This document shows, piece by piece, positions 23,839 to 33,071 of a stretch of DNA of 64,000 nt (within the stretch, counting starts at the first letter, position 1; each line of letters starts with the position of its first letter). Made by a program: the position numbers and the translations under genes. Location of the stretch: NCBI RefSeq assembly GCF_900157385.1, contig NZ_LT717701.1, forward strand, positions 62,001-126,000. The letters run 5' to 3'. The stretch comes from Mycobacterium terramassiliense (lineage in GTDB: Bacteria; Actinomycetota; Actinomycetes; Mycobacteriales; Mycobacteriaceae). The notes under the pieces are model-generated. The model searched no databases, was not told the DNA's origin, and saw only the letters and a program-made list of their open reading frames with translations.

Positions 23839-25188
23839 TCAGTCGAACAGCACCGCGGCGTTGAGGTAGCCGGTCGGGTCCAGAGCCGCCTTGACCGTCC
23901 GCATCGCGGCGATGTCGGCGGGCTCCCGCGACATGTCCAGATACGGGCGCTTGCGGGTGCCGACGCCATGCTCGGAGCTGACGTTGCCCCCGCACCGCGC
24001 GATGAGGTCCATCATCGGCTCGTACAAATCCCGCTCGCGCTCGGGCGGGCAGCGCAGCACGTTGAGGTGCAGGTTGCCCTCGCCGACGTGGCCGAACAGC
24101 ACGGGCAACGCCTCGGGAGCACGCTTGCCGATCAAATCCGCTGCCCGCATTGCGAATTCGGCTATGGACGACAACGGCAACGACACGTCGAACTTCAGCG
24201 GCGGCCCGTACACACCGAGCACGTCGGCGAGGCCTTCCCTGACACGCCACAACCGTTGCTGCGCCGCGGCATCCACGCCGACGGCGGGTTCGCCGCACAG
24301 CCGCACGCCATCCAGCAGGTCGGCGAGGCGATCTGTTTGGTCGTGGTCGGCGGCCAGCTCCACCAACAGAAGCCAATCGCCGGCGACCGGTGCGCCGAAC
24401 CCCAGATGTTCGGCGGTCAGCGCCGCGGCCCGGCCGTCGATCAGCTCCAGCGCCGCAATCCCGTCGACGTCCCGAAAGGAGCGGCCGGCCTCGACCAGCA
24501 CCTCGAGGTCGGCGAACCCGCAGACCGCCGTCACCCGGTGCGACGGCGTGGGGTGCAACCGCAGGTCCAGCGCGGTGATCACGCCGAGGGTGCCCTCGGC
24601 GCCCACGAACAGTGCCGGCAGGTCGTAGCCGGTGTTGTCGCTGCGCACCCGGCTGTGGCGGCGCATCAGCGAACCGTCGGGCAGCGCCACCTGCAACCCG
24701 ACGACCTGCTCACCCATGTTGCCGTAGCGGACCGTCCGCAGGCCCCCGGCGTTGGTCGAGGCCATGCCGCCGACGGTCGCCGTGTCGCGGGCGGCCAGGT
24801 CCACACCGAACACCAAACCCGCTGCGGTGGCGGCACTTTGAACGGCGGCCAGCACCGCGCCGGCGCCGGCCTCGATGCGGCGCTCGACGATGTCGACGTC
24901 GCCGACGGCGCAGAGCCGTTCGGTGGACAGCAACACGTCGTCGTGCTCGGGGACGGTGCCGGCCACCAGCGAGGTGCGTCCGCCCTGCACCGTCACGTGC
25001 GTCCCGGCGTCGCGGCACACCCTCAGCACCGCGGCGAGCTCCTCGGCGGACCCCGGCCGCACCAGCGCGCTGGCCCGCCCGCGATAGCGGCCGGTGTGGT
25101 CGACGCTGCGGCCGGCCAGCACGTCGGCATCGGTGATGACGTGCTTGGAACCGACGATCCCCTTCAGGTCCCCGAGGCTGCCTGGCAT
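23839..25188 (-). CDS. FAD-linked 2-hydroxyacid dehydrogenase (GlcD/D2HGDH type; Rv0161-like)
   Basis: A 449-residue vanillyl-alcohol-oxidase-fold flavoenzyme. The FAD domain has HVTVQGGRTSLVAGTVP and ATVGGMASTNAGGLRTVRYG. The C-terminal FAD-oxidase domain has FGHVGEGNLHLNVL, with conserved histidines, and SSEHGVGTRKRPYL. It oxidises a D-2-hydroxyacid such as glycolate, lactate or hydroxyglutarate to the 2-oxoacid. Length and place match my recollection of Rv0161, so this is backbone rather than island. Confidence 0.88.
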   Translation of the reverse strand: MPGSLGDLKGIVGSKHVITDADVLAGRSVDHTGRYRGRASALVRPGSAEELAAVLRVCRDAGTHVTVQGGRTSLVAGTVPEHDDVLLSTERLCAVGDVDIVERRIEAGAGAVLAAVQSAATAAGLVFGVDLAARDTATVGGMASTNAGGLRTVRYGNMGEQVVGLQVALPDGSLMRRHSRVRSDNTGYDLPALFVGAEGTLGVITALDLRLHPTPSHRVTAVCGFADLEVLVEAGRSFRDVDGIAALELIDGRAAALTAEHLGFGAPVAGDWLLLVELAADHDQTDRLADLLDGVRLCGEPAVGVDAAAQQRLWRVREGLADVLGVYGPPLKFDVSLPLSSIAEFAMRAADLIGKRAPEALPVLFGHVGEGNLHLNVLRCPPERERDLYEPMMDLIARCGGNVSSEHGVGTRKRPYLDMSREPADIAAMRTVKAALDPTGYLNAAVLFD

Positions 25189-25212
25189 GCTCGCGGTTAT
25201 AGCACCGCCCGA

Positions 25213-25632
25213 CTAGAGCCAGAAGGGCGACATGTCTTCCGCGCCGGACGCCACGGCCGGACGTCCGCCGACCCGCAACATTCGGCGCAATTCATCCGAC
25301 TCCACTGTGCGCAGGAAGTTCGACCAGGACGCCACCTCTGGGTGCCGCTGGAGCAGGGCCCGCCGCTGGCGCTCCGTCATGCCGCCCCACACACCGAATT
25401 CCACATTGTTGTCCAACGCTTCCGCCGCGCACTGCCGCATGACGGGGCAGTGCCGGCAGAACGCCGCGGCCTTGCGCTGCTCGGCGCCCGTGACGAAGAG
25501 GCCGTCGCCATCGGTGGCGGTGCACAGGGCCCTCGACACCCACCGGGCCGGGTCGTCCGCGTCCGCGCTGCGGACCACCCCCCGGACGCCCGCGCCGTAG
25601 GGTCTGCGACCGGCAAGGGTTGACACTGACAT
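25213..25632 (-). CDS. WhiB-family iron-sulfur regulator
   Basis: A 139-residue WhiB-like protein. The four cluster cysteines are in SRALCTAT, FCRHCPVMRQC (Cx2Cx5C) and the turn motif GVWGGMTERQRRALL follows. The C-terminal RVGGRPAV region is short and basic. WhiB proteins bind a 4Fe-4S cluster, often with the primary sigma factor, and respond to redox or NO. Which of the numbered WhiB proteins this is cannot be fixed. It is 24 bases downstream in the direction of the FAD dehydrogenase gene. Confidence 0.9.
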   Translation of the reverse strand: MSVSTLAGRRPYGAGVRGVVRSADADDPARWVSRALCTATDGDGLFVTGAEQRKAAAFCRHCPVMRQCAAEALDNNVEFGVWGGMTERQRRALLQRHPEVASWSNFLRTVESDELRRMLRVGGRPAVASGAEDMSPFWL

Positions 25633-25737
25633 GAGCTGATCCCTTCATCCGGCCCGAGGACCCCCCGCAGGTCAATGCGTAATTCCCCGCGATCCCAGGG
25701 TCTAAACACACGTCCAATAAGGAGGGGCGAGGAAGGT

Positions 25738-26478
25738 TCAGAACTCCTTGTGCGGCACGTCGGTGACCAGTCCGCCATCCATGACGAATTCGCTGCCGGT
25801 CGTGTAGGACGACTCGTCGCTGGCGAGGAACAGCACGAAGGTCGACACTTCCCGCGCCTCGCCCGGGCGGCCCAACGGGATGGTGACCATATCCTCGGGC
25901 AGCTTCTCGGTCATCGGGGTGCGGATGAAACCGGGGTGTATCGAGTTGACCCGGATGTTGAACGGCGCGAGTTCCAGCGCCGCCGACTTGGCCAGGCCGC
26001 GCACCCCCCATTTCGAGGCGACATAGGGGTGCACCGCGGGCGCGCCCCGCAGTCCCTCGATCGACGACACGTTGATGATCGAGCCGCCGCCGGCCTCGGT
26101 CATGGGATCGACGGCCACCCGCATGCCCAGGAAGGTGCCGGTCAGGTTGACGTCAATCACCTTCTGCCACTTGCCCAGATCGAAGTTCCTCAGCTGCCCC
26201 AGCGCCACGATGCCGGCGTTGTTGACCAACACGTTGAGCTTGCCGAATTCGCCGGTCGCCGTGGCCACCGCGGCGTCCCACTGGTCGGGCTGGGTGACGT
26301 CGAGGTGGACGTAGCGCGCAGCCTCGCCGATCTCGTCGGCCAGCGCCTTGCCCTCGTCATCGAGGATGTCGCCGATCACCACCTTGGCGCCCTCTTCCGC
26401 GAGCATCCGGGCGTGCGAGGCGCCCATCCCCCGGGCGCCACCGCTGATGAGCGCAACTTTGCCGTCTACCCGTCCCAC
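25738..26478 (-). CDS. SDR oxidoreductase, FabG3/20-beta-hydroxysteroid dehydrogenase-like
   Basis: A 246-residue classical SDR. SGGARGMGASHARML is the cofactor loop, NNAG is present, and the active site is NVSSIEG with YVASKWGV. GTG 26478 has AAGGAG just upstream. The ARGMGASHAR pattern is typical of mycobacterial hydroxysteroid/alcohol dehydrogenases. It follows the DapB-like gene by 15 bases, so the two form an operon; they may act in sequence on a lipid or sterol-like ketone. Confidence 0.88.
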   Translation of the reverse strand: MGRVDGKVALISGGARGMGASHARMLAEEGAKVVIGDILDDEGKALADEIGEAARYVHLDVTQPDQWDAAVATATGEFGKLNVLVNNAGIVALGQLRNFDLGKWQKVIDVNLTGTFLGMRVAVDPMTEAGGGSIINVSSIEGLRGAPAVHPYVASKWGVRGLAKSAALELAPFNIRVNSIHPGFIRTPMTEKLPEDMVTIPLGRPGEAREVSTFVLFLASDESSYTTGSEFVMDGGLVTDVPHKEF

Positions 26479-26493
26479 CGGGACTCCTTTCGA

Positions 26494-27594
26494 TTACGTG
26501 ACTAGCAGGTCGTTCGGTGCATAGAGACCTTTGCCGGTGACCAGCGGAAGGTCGAACGTGGTGCGGATGCCGGGCGGGGCCGCGATCACCGACGGGATGG
26601 CGTTGACGATGCGCCCCGCCGCGCCGACGATCGCGGCGTGGTTGTGGTCGCCCTTGCGGCTGCTCGGGACGATGTCGACGGCGTAGGACGGCTCCCCGGT
26701 GATTTCGACCCGATAGGAGCCGCCGCCGGAAGCCGGCTGCGGCCAGTCGGGCCGGAGGTCGGGGCGCAACCGGGTGATGTGCTCGACGACGATGGCCGGG
26801 CGGCCGCCGGACATGCCGCGGATCTCGAACTGCAGCGCGGCCATGGTGCCCTCGGCCACGGGCCCGACCGCGATCTCGAAGTCCTCGGGCGCCGGTTCGC
26901 GCTGGCACGAGTCGGTGATCTCGTCGATCTCGATGCCGAGCCCGGCCGCCAGCTGACGGATCGCCGTCCCCCAGGCGATGCTGAGCACTCCGGGCTGCAG
27001 CAGCATCGGCATCTCGTCCAACGGCCTGCCGAATCCCATGTAGTGCATGACCTCGGCGCCGTCGTAGGTGGCGTAATCGGCGATCTCCATGCAGCGCACC
27101 TGCTCGATGCTCTGACAGGTGCCGGCCAGCGCGAACGGGATGAGGTCGTTGATGAACCCGGGATCGACGCCGGTGATGAAAACGCTCGAATTTCCTTGCC
27201 GCGCAGCGTCTTCGACGCGATCGATGTACTTGCCGGGCATCACGCCCCACGGGTATTGCAGCAACCCCGGCGACGATCCGACGACGTTGATCCCGGCGGC
27301 CAGGATGCGCATCACGTCCGCCATCGCATCGGGCAGGCGGGTGTCGCCCATCGCGCAGTAGACGACGCACTCGGGCTTGGTGGCCAGAATCGCGTCGAGG
27401 TCTCCGACGGCGGCGACGCCCGTCACGGTCGCGGCGTCCAGGCCGGCGCCGCACAGCTCCCCGGCGTCCTTGCCCACCTTCTCCGGGGTGGAGACGCACA
27501 CGCCCGTCAGGTCGAACTGCGGGTTGGTGATCAGTTCGGCCAGGGCCAGCCCCCCGACATTTCCGGTGCCGACGTGCGCGACGCGGATGGCCAT
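26494..27594 (-). CDS. DapB-like NAD(P)-dependent dehydrogenase
   Basis: A 366-residue protein with a Rossmann N-terminus (IRVAHVGTGNVGGLALAE) and a dihydrodipicolinate-reductase-like arrangement. ATG 27594 is chosen because GGAGA lies just before it, and the longer upstream reading is not family-like. Homologues include 2,4-diaminopentanoate and amine dehydrogenases and mycobacterial proteins of unknown substrate. VYCAMGDTRLPDAM and GVDPGFINDLIPFAL are characteristic stretches. It heads the two-gene unit with the SDR. Confidence 0.82.
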   Translation of the reverse strand: MAIRVAHVGTGNVGGLALAELITNPQFDLTGVCVSTPEKVGKDAGELCGAGLDAATVTGVAAVGDLDAILATKPECVVYCAMGDTRLPDAMADVMRILAAGINVVGSSPGLLQYPWGVMPGKYIDRVEDAARQGNSSVFITGVDPGFINDLIPFALAGTCQSIEQVRCMEIADYATYDGAEVMHYMGFGRPLDEMPMLLQPGVLSIAWGTAIRQLAAGLGIEIDEITDSCQREPAPEDFEIAVGPVAEGTMAALQFEIRGMSGGRPAIVVEHITRLRPDLRPDWPQPASGGGSYRVEITGEPSYAVDIVPSSRKGDHNHAAIVGAAGRIVNAIPSVIAAPPGIRTTFDLPLVTGKGLYAPNDLLVT

Positions 27595-27619
27595 CAGAGT
27601 CTCCGTCCCTCGAACGCTC

Positions 27620-27646
27620 GAAACGTTTCTAGACAGTAGTCCACTA
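27620..27646. promoter_or_regulatory. Palindromes in the divergent promoter of the DapB-like and hydrolase genes
   Basis: GAAACGTTTC (27620-27629) is a perfect 10-base palindrome and TAGT-CC-ACTA (27637-27646) a second inverted repeat, both in the AT-rich 104-base gap between divergent genes. Regulator binding is plausible; no adjacent regulator gene points to the protein. Confidence 0.4.
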
Positions 27647-27698
27647 TTTCTCAGGCGCCTATCGGGCCCAACAGGGCACGGGGCAGAATTGAAAAGCT

Positions 27699-28595
27699 GT
27701 GGCACAACGCGAGGACGTCCAATTCGCATCCGGCGACGACCGGGTCAGCGCGTGGCTGTACCGGCCCGCGGGCGCTGACCCGGCGCCGCTGCTGGTGATG
27801 GCGCACGGCCTGGGCGCGGTGCGCACCATGCGACTGGACGCCTACGCCGAGCGATTCAGCGCCGCCGGCTACGCCTGCCTGGTGTTCGACTACCGCAACT
27901 TCGGCGACAGCGGGGGCCGGCCGCGCCAACTGCTCGACATCAAGATGCAGCTCGCGGACTGGGCGGCCGCGGTCGCTTACGGGCGCACCCTTGAGGGCAT
28001 CGATCACGATCGAATCGGCTTGTGGGGCACCTCGTTTGGCGGCGGCCACGTCATCGCGACGGCGGCGCGCCTGCCGGGCATCAAGGCCGTCGTGGCGCAG
28101 TGCCCGTTCACCGACGGTGTCGCGTCCGCGCGCACGCTCGACCCGGTGATCTTCGCCCGCATCGGCGCCCTGGCGGCGCGAGACCTCATCGCGGCCCGGT
28201 TGGGCCGGTCACCGGTGATGGTAGCCGCGGCGGGTAAGCCGGGCGAGGTCGCGTTGATGAACGCCCCCGACGCGTACCCCGGCTACCTGCGGCTGATCCC
28301 CGAGGGCGAAACGGTGCCGAACGAGGTCGCCGCGCGGTTGGCGTTGAAGGTGATCTTCTACCGGCCGGGGCGCGCCGCCGCGAAGGTCGGCTGCCCCGTC
28401 CTGTTCTGCGTCTGCGAGGCCGACTCGGTGGCTCCCGCGGTCCCCACCCTGCGCTACGCGGCCAAGGCTCCGCGCGGCGAGGTCAGGATGTACCCCGAGG
28501 GCCACTTTGCGATCTATGTCGACGACGCGTTCGAGCGCGTGGTGGAAGACCAACTCGCTTTCCTTGGCAGGCATTTGAAAAACGCGCAAATGTAG
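27699..28595 (+). CDS. Alpha/beta hydrolase
   Basis: A 298-residue alpha/beta hydrolase of the dienelactone-hydrolase/BAAT-like kind. The oxyanion loop is VMAHGLGAVR, the nucleophile is in LWGTSFGGGHV, and CEADSVAP plus YPEGHFAIY hold the acid and the histidine. GTG 27699 begins the frame. No signal peptide is seen. The gene stands alone, divergent from the DapB-like gene. Substrate unknown. Confidence 0.85.
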   Translation: MAQREDVQFASGDDRVSAWLYRPAGADPAPLLVMAHGLGAVRTMRLDAYAERFSAAGYACLVFDYRNFGDSGGRPRQLLDIKMQLADWAAAVAYGRTLEGIDHDRIGLWGTSFGGGHVIATAARLPGIKAVVAQCPFTDGVASARTLDPVIFARIGALAARDLIAARLGRSPVMVAAAGKPGEVALMNAPDAYPGYLRLIPEGETVPNEVAARLALKVIFYRPGRAAAKVGCPVLFCVCEADSVAPAVPTLRYAAKAPRGEVRMYPEGHFAIYVDDAFERVVEDQLAFLGRHLKNAQM

Positions 28596-28734
28596 CCCGG
28601 GCAAACTTCCGCAAAACGCCAGATTTCCCGGCGGGACGGCTCTAGTCTCGGTCAGTACCTAATACCCACGGTCGCGGGTAAGGGTACGTCCCGTGTGACC
28701 GTTGGGGTCCCAGTCTGTGGGGAAGGACGGGGCG

Positions 28735-30246
28735 ATGTCGCAGTTAATAAGCACCCCTGAGACGCTGGCCTCCGCGGCTGCCGACGTGCAAAACATCGGG
28801 TCGACGATCAACGCCGCCCGCGCCGGCGCGGCGGGACAGACAACCGGTTTGGTCGCAGCGGCCGAAGACGAGGTGTCGGCGGCCATCGCGAATCTGTTCG
28901 GCGCCTACGGCCAGCAATATCAAACGACCCTTTCCCAAGCCGCAAATTTCCATACCGAATTCACCCGGACACTGGAGGCCGCGGCGAGCACCTACGCCCA
29001 AGCCGAGGCCACCAACGCGGCGCTGGTCGCGGGGATCTCCAATGAGCTCACCGCGCCGCTGCGGGCGCTGCTCGGTCCGGCGGGAGTCACCGGCGGCGCA
29101 TCGACGGGCCCCAGCGTGCTGACCTCGCTGGTCAGTTCGCCCGCCGGGGACCCGCTGTACGCGCTGATCATGGGCGGCACCAACAACCCCCAACCGGACC
29201 CCTTCTACGCAAACAGCGTCTACAACTCCTACATCAAACCGGTTTTCGGCTCAGCGATCGTCCAGGGCGTGTTCACGCCCGAGCAGTTCTGGCCGGTGAC
29301 GCCGGGGCTCGGCAATCTGACGTTCGGTCAGTCCGTCGCCAAGGGCGTCACGCTGCTGGACAGCGCGATCAACTCGACGCTCTTCAACCAATCGAACAAC
29401 CACGCCGTCGTGTTCGGCTACTCGCAGAGCGCCACGATCGCCACGAATGAAATACGGAACCTCATGGCCGCGGGCTCGCCCTATCAGGGTCAGTTGAACT
29501 TCACGCTGATCGGCGATCCCAACAACCCCGTCGGCGGGATCCTCGAACGCTTCCCCGGCTTCTACATCCCGTTCCTGGACGTGGCGTTCAACGGCGCGAC
29601 CCCGCCGAATTCCCCGTATCCGACGTCGATTTACACGCTCCAATACGACGGCATCGCCGACCTGCCCCAGTACCCGCTCAACCTCGTCTCCGATCTCAAC
29701 GCCTTCATGGGCTACTTCTTTGTCCATGGCAGCTACCCAGACCTGTCGGCCACCTCGGTCGGCACCGCTGTCCAGTTGCCGACCTCGCCCGACTACACCG
29801 GCAGCACGAAGTACTACATGCTCATGTCCCAGAACCTGCCGCTGCTGGAGCCGATCCGCGCCATCCCCTACGCCGGTCCGCCGATCGCCGACATCTTCCA
29901 GCCGGACCTGCGGGTGCTCGTCGACCTGGGCTACGCCGACTACGGACCCGGCGCCAACTATGCGAACATTCCGACGCCGGCCGGACTGTTCGACCTGCCG
30001 AATCCGTTCACGGTCATCCCCGACCTCGCCCTGGGCGCGGTGCAGGGCCCCTACGGCGCCGCGGTCGAAATCGGGGTGGAGTCGGGGCTGCTGTCCCCGT
30101 CGTACTTCCCGGACACCTACCCGTGGGTTCCGTCGATCAATCCGGGCCTGAATATCTCCTTCGGCCAGTCCAGCACGACGCTGCTGTCGGTGCTCAGCGG
30201 CGCGGCCGGGAACGTGCTGCACCTGATTCCGCCGCCGAACTTCTGA
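28735..30246 (+). CDS. PE family protein with PE-PPE hydrolase domain (PE3/PE4 position)
   Basis: A 503-residue protein. Residues 1 to about 95 are a PE domain (MSQLISTPETLASAAADV to AQAEATNAALV). After a linker comes a PE-PPE (PF08237) serine hydrolase: nucleophile in FGYSQSATIA, acid in QYDGIADLPQYP and histidine in FFVHGSYPD. ATG 28735 follows GGAAGGA. Such proteins are exported through ESX systems to the cell envelope and act as esterases. It occupies the Rv0159c/Rv0160c place, where M. tuberculosis has two copies and this genome shows one. Confidence 0.88.
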   Translation: MSQLISTPETLASAAADVQNIGSTINAARAGAAGQTTGLVAAAEDEVSAAIANLFGAYGQQYQTTLSQAANFHTEFTRTLEAAASTYAQAEATNAALVAGISNELTAPLRALLGPAGVTGGASTGPSVLTSLVSSPAGDPLYALIMGGTNNPQPDPFYANSVYNSYIKPVFGSAIVQGVFTPEQFWPVTPGLGNLTFGQSVAKGVTLLDSAINSTLFNQSNNHAVVFGYSQSATIATNEIRNLMAAGSPYQGQLNFTLIGDPNNPVGGILERFPGFYIPFLDVAFNGATPPNSPYPTSIYTLQYDGIADLPQYPLNLVSDLNAFMGYFFVHGSYPDLSATSVGTAVQLPTSPDYTGSTKYYMLMSQNLPLLEPIRAIPYAGPPIADIFQPDLRVLVDLGYADYGPGANYANIPTPAGLFDLPNPFTVIPDLALGAVQGPYGAAVEIGVESGLLSPSYFPDTYPWVPSINPGLNISFGQSSTTLLSVLSGAAGNVLHLIPPPNF

Positions 30247-30258
30247 CGCTTGGTCGAA

Positions 30259-30882
30259 CTACGGTCCGAGCGGGCAACTGTTGCGGATCGACTCGTCGCG
30301 GATCAGCCCCCGCAACAGCGCGGTGCTGAACTCGGCGGCGATCTCCTTGGCGGTGCGCCGCCCGCTGGGCCGCAACCAGCGGTAGCTGCCCAGCGTCATC
30401 CCGATGTAGCCCAGGGCCACCACGTGCGAGTCGCACTCGAAGAACTCCCCGCTGGCGATGCCGCGGTCGATGAGCCCGTGCACGTGCTCATAGACCTGCG
30501 CCTCCTTCTCGCGGACCTCGGCGACCTGCTCGCTGGTGAACCATTCGGTGATGTAGGGCTGCTCCTGGAAGTAGACGGCGGCCCGCTCCGGATTGGCCGC
30601 GATCCCGGTGAGCAGGCGGACGGTGTACTGGTAGAGCGCTTCGCGGGCCGTCCACGACGGATCGTCATGCACGGCGGCCAGCGTGCCCTCGGCCGCCTGG
30701 CGGTAGATGTCGAACAGGATCAGCGACTTGCTGGCGTAGTAGTGGTAGACGGTCGCCTTGTTCAGCCCGATCACATCGGCGACGTCGTCCATCCGGGTCC
30801 CGTGATAGCCGCGCGCGGCGAACAGCTTGGTGGCGACAGCCAGCAACTCCTCACGGCGGGTCAGCCCGTTCTCGGATGGCAT
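30259..30882 (-). CDS. TetR-family regulator (Rv0158-like)
   Basis: A 207-residue TetR protein. The DNA-binding part is TRMDDVADVIGLNKATVYHYY. The C-terminal domain has the helical pattern VYFQEQPYITEW also seen in KstR2-like lipid regulators. ATG 30882 is used; GTG 30888 is in frame. It converges with the PE-PPE gene, whose stop is 12 bases away. A CAACTGGTTG palindrome at 30945-30954 lies upstream and may be its own operator. Confidence 0.83.
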   Translation of the reverse strand: MPSENGLTRREELLAVATKLFAARGYHGTRMDDVADVIGLNKATVYHYYASKSLILFDIYRQAAEGTLAAVHDDPSWTAREALYQYTVRLLTGIAANPERAAVYFQEQPYITEWFTSEQVAEVREKEAQVYEHVHGLIDRGIASGEFFECDSHVVALGYIGMTLGSYRWLRPSGRRTAKEIAAEFSTALLRGLIRDESIRNSCPLGP

Positions 30883-31043
30883 TCGCACTCTCTATCGTCG
30901 CTGCCTTGGGCCGCGGTGGGGCCCGGATAAGGCAAAGTATCAATCAACTGGTTGGACAGTTTAAGGCCACCGCCGCCTGTCGCACCGACGCCTCTGCGAC
31001 TAGGATGGGGTGTCGAACTGGTCGCGAGTCGAGAGGTGGGGAC

Positions 31044-31169
31044 ATGGATCCGAGTCCGGACTATGACATGAGCGACGAGATCGAGTTCTTCTTCAAGTAC
31101 GTGCCGTGGGGTCTGCGCGGTGTCGTCGACGGTAACGGGTACCCGCCGCCGGCCTACCCGCCCGTCTGA
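31044..31169 (+). CDS. Small conserved mycobacterial protein, 41 residues
   Basis: ATG 31044 follows GAGAGGTGGGGA and encodes 41 residues with an acidic start (MDPSPDYDMSDEIEFFFKY) and a proline-rich end (YPPPAYPPV). A small gene (Rv0157A) is annotated at this place in M. tuberculosis, supporting that it is real. No membrane segment. The good ribosome site and codon-like composition argue against chance. Function unknown. Confidence 0.62.
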   Translation: MDPSPDYDMSDEIEFFFKYVPWGLRGVVDGNGYPPPAYPPV

Positions 31170-31192
31170 CCACCCGTCGGACCGACCGTTTG

Positions 31193-31293
31193 GCGGCGAC
31201 CCGCAGCGCCCAGCTCCGCTGCGCTCGCGATCACCGCTAAAACGTCCGGCGCTGACCCGCAGCGCCCAGCTCCGCTGCGCTCGCGATCACCGC
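31193..31293. repeat. Two-unit 56-bp repeat of the shared hairpin core, touching pntB stop
   Basis: Core copies occupy 31193-31237 and 31249-31293, 56 bases apart. On the reverse strand the core reads GCGGTGATCGCGAGCGC at its start and ends GGGTCGCCGC. It is clearly related to the cores at 3.1 and 55.4 kb. The first base of the second core is the G of the pntB TAG stop. The short spacer repeats the TTTAG of the gene end. Confidence 0.85.
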
Positions 31294-32726
31294 TAAAGCG
31301 CCTTCAGTTCCTCGGCGACCTCGCTCACCGACTTCTTCGCGTCCCCGAACAACATCGTCGTGCCGTCGGCGTAGAACAGCGGGTTGTCGATTCCCGCGAA
31401 CCCCGAATTCATCGAGCGCTTGAGGACGATCACCGATTTCGCCTTGTCCACGTTGAGGATCGGCATGCCATAGATAGGGCTGGACGTCTCGTTGCGCGCC
31501 GCCGGGTTGGTGACGTCGTTGGCGCCGATGACGATCGCGACGTCGGTGCGCGCGAATTCGTCGTTGATGTCGTCCATGTCCTTCATGGCGTCGTAGTCGA
31601 CCTCGGCCTCGGCCAACAGCACGTTCATGTGCCCGGGCATGCGACCGGCGACCGGGTGGATGGCGTACTTCACCGGCACCCCCTTGTCCTCTAGCAGCGA
31701 CGCCATGTCCTTGACCGCGTGCTGGGCCTGCGCGACGGCCAGGCCGTACCCCGGAACCACGATCACCTGGTTTGCATAGGCCATCTGGATCGCGGCGTCG
31801 GCGGCCGAGGTCGACCTGACATGCTTACCGCCGCCTTGAGCATCCGGGCCGCCGCTGGGCGCCACGCCGCCGCCGCCGAATCCGCCCGCAACGATCGCCG
31901 GGATAGAGCGGTTCATCGCCTTTGCCATCAGGTTGGTCAGGATGGAACCGGAGGCGCCGACGATCATCCCCGCCACGATCATCGCGGTGTTGTTGAGCGC
32001 CAGACCGGCCGCGGCGGCCGACAGCCCGGTCATCGCGTTCAGCAGGGAGATGACCACCGGCATGTCGGCGCCACCGATGGGCAGTACCACCATCAGGCCG
32101 AGCACACCAGCGGCGGCCAGCAGGGCGATCATCCACCACAGCGACACCCCACCGGTGCCGGGATGCGCGCCCAGGCCGATGACCACCGCCGCGGCGACCG
32201 CGCCGGCCAACAGCAGCAGGTTGATCGGTTGCTGGGCCTTCCCGAAGCCGATCGGCGACCCCGAGATGATCTCCTGCAGCTTGCCGAACGCGATGATCGA
32301 GCCCCAGAACGAGATCGACCCGATGATCGCGGCGAACAATGACGCCACCACGATGTGCACGGTCGGCGACTCGCCATGCTGAAAGGCCGAAAAACCTTTC
32401 GTCTCAATGAATTCCGACAACGCGATCAGCGCGACCGTGCCGCCGCCGACGCCGTTGAAGAACGCCACCAGCTGCGGCATGGCGGTCATCTTGGTGTAGC
32501 GGGCCGGCGGGACACCGAGCACGACACCCACGACCAGCCCGAGGATGATCAGCACCCACGACTCGGTGTGCCGGATCTTGATCAGTGTCGCGGCGACCGC
32601 GATGGCCATGCCCACCGCGGCGATCAGGTTGCCCCGCACCGCGGTCTTGGGCCCGGTCAGGCCCATCAGGCCGTAGATGAAGAGCGCGAACGAGACGATG
32701 TAGAGAACGGTGACGAGGTAGTTCAT
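31293..32726 (-). CDS. pntB: PntB, beta subunit of proton-translocating NAD(P) transhydrogenase
   Basis: A 477-residue membrane protein. The first 260 or so residues form nine or so helices. The C-terminal domain III binds NADP: VPGYGLAVAQAQHAVKD, HPVAGRMPGHMNVLLAEA and VIGANDVTNPAA are diagnostic. It couples hydride transfer from NADH to NADP with proton entry, supplying NADPH for lipid synthesis. ATG 32726 overlaps the pntAb stop (ATGA). Third gene of pntAa-pntAb-pntB. The TAG stop is part of the downstream repeat core. Confidence 0.96.
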   Translation of the reverse strand: MNYLVTVLYIVSFALFIYGLMGLTGPKTAVRGNLIAAVGMAIAVAATLIKIRHTESWVLIILGLVVGVVLGVPPARYTKMTAMPQLVAFFNGVGGGTVALIALSEFIETKGFSAFQHGESPTVHIVVASLFAAIIGSISFWGSIIAFGKLQEIISGSPIGFGKAQQPINLLLLAGAVAAAVVIGLGAHPGTGGVSLWWMIALLAAAGVLGLMVVLPIGGADMPVVISLLNAMTGLSAAAAGLALNNTAMIVAGMIVGASGSILTNLMAKAMNRSIPAIVAGGFGGGGVAPSGGPDAQGGGKHVRSTSAADAAIQMAYANQVIVVPGYGLAVAQAQHAVKDMASLLEDKGVPVKYAIHPVAGRMPGHMNVLLAEAEVDYDAMKDMDDINDEFARTDVAIVIGANDVTNPAARNETSSPIYGMPILNVDKAKSVIVLKRSMNSGFAGIDNPLFYADGTTMLFGDAKKSVSEVAEELKAL

Positions 32727-33061
32727 TTCGCCGCCAGGTCCTCTATATTTTCGGGCTTCGCGGGCACTGGCTTTTTCTTGCCCTTGAACATGCCCAGCAT
32801 CCGGTCGGTGACGATGAAACCGCCGATGACGTTCAGCGTGCCGAACACCACCGCAACGAACAGGATGATCTGCACGGCGAGCGACGGGTGCTCGACCTCC
32901 CCAAAGACCACGAGCGCGCCCAGCACCACGATGCCGTGAATGGCGTTCGTACCCGACATCAGCGGCGTGTGCAGGGTATTGGGCACCTTGGAAATCACCG
33001 CGAACCCGACGAATCCGGACAGGACCAGGATCGCCAGGTTGGCCAACAGCTCGTCGTACAT
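32723..33061 (-). CDS. pntAb: PntAb, membrane part of the transhydrogenase alpha subunit
   Basis: A 112-residue protein with three to four membrane helices: ANLAILVLSGFVGFAVI, then SGTNAIHGIVVLGALVVF with a conserved AIHGI, then a third helix and a lysine-rich cytoplasmic end (FKGKKKPVPAKPE). ATG 33061 (MYDELLANLA) is chosen over longer readings. It joins PntAa to the PntB channel. Ten bases follow pntAa and the stop overlaps pntB. Confidence 0.94.
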   Translation of the reverse strand: MYDELLANLAILVLSGFVGFAVISKVPNTLHTPLMSGTNAIHGIVVLGALVVFGEVEHPSLAVQIILFVAVVFGTLNVIGGFIVTDRMLGMFKGKKKPVPAKPENIEDLAAK

Positions 33062-33071
33062 GTAGTCCTCT

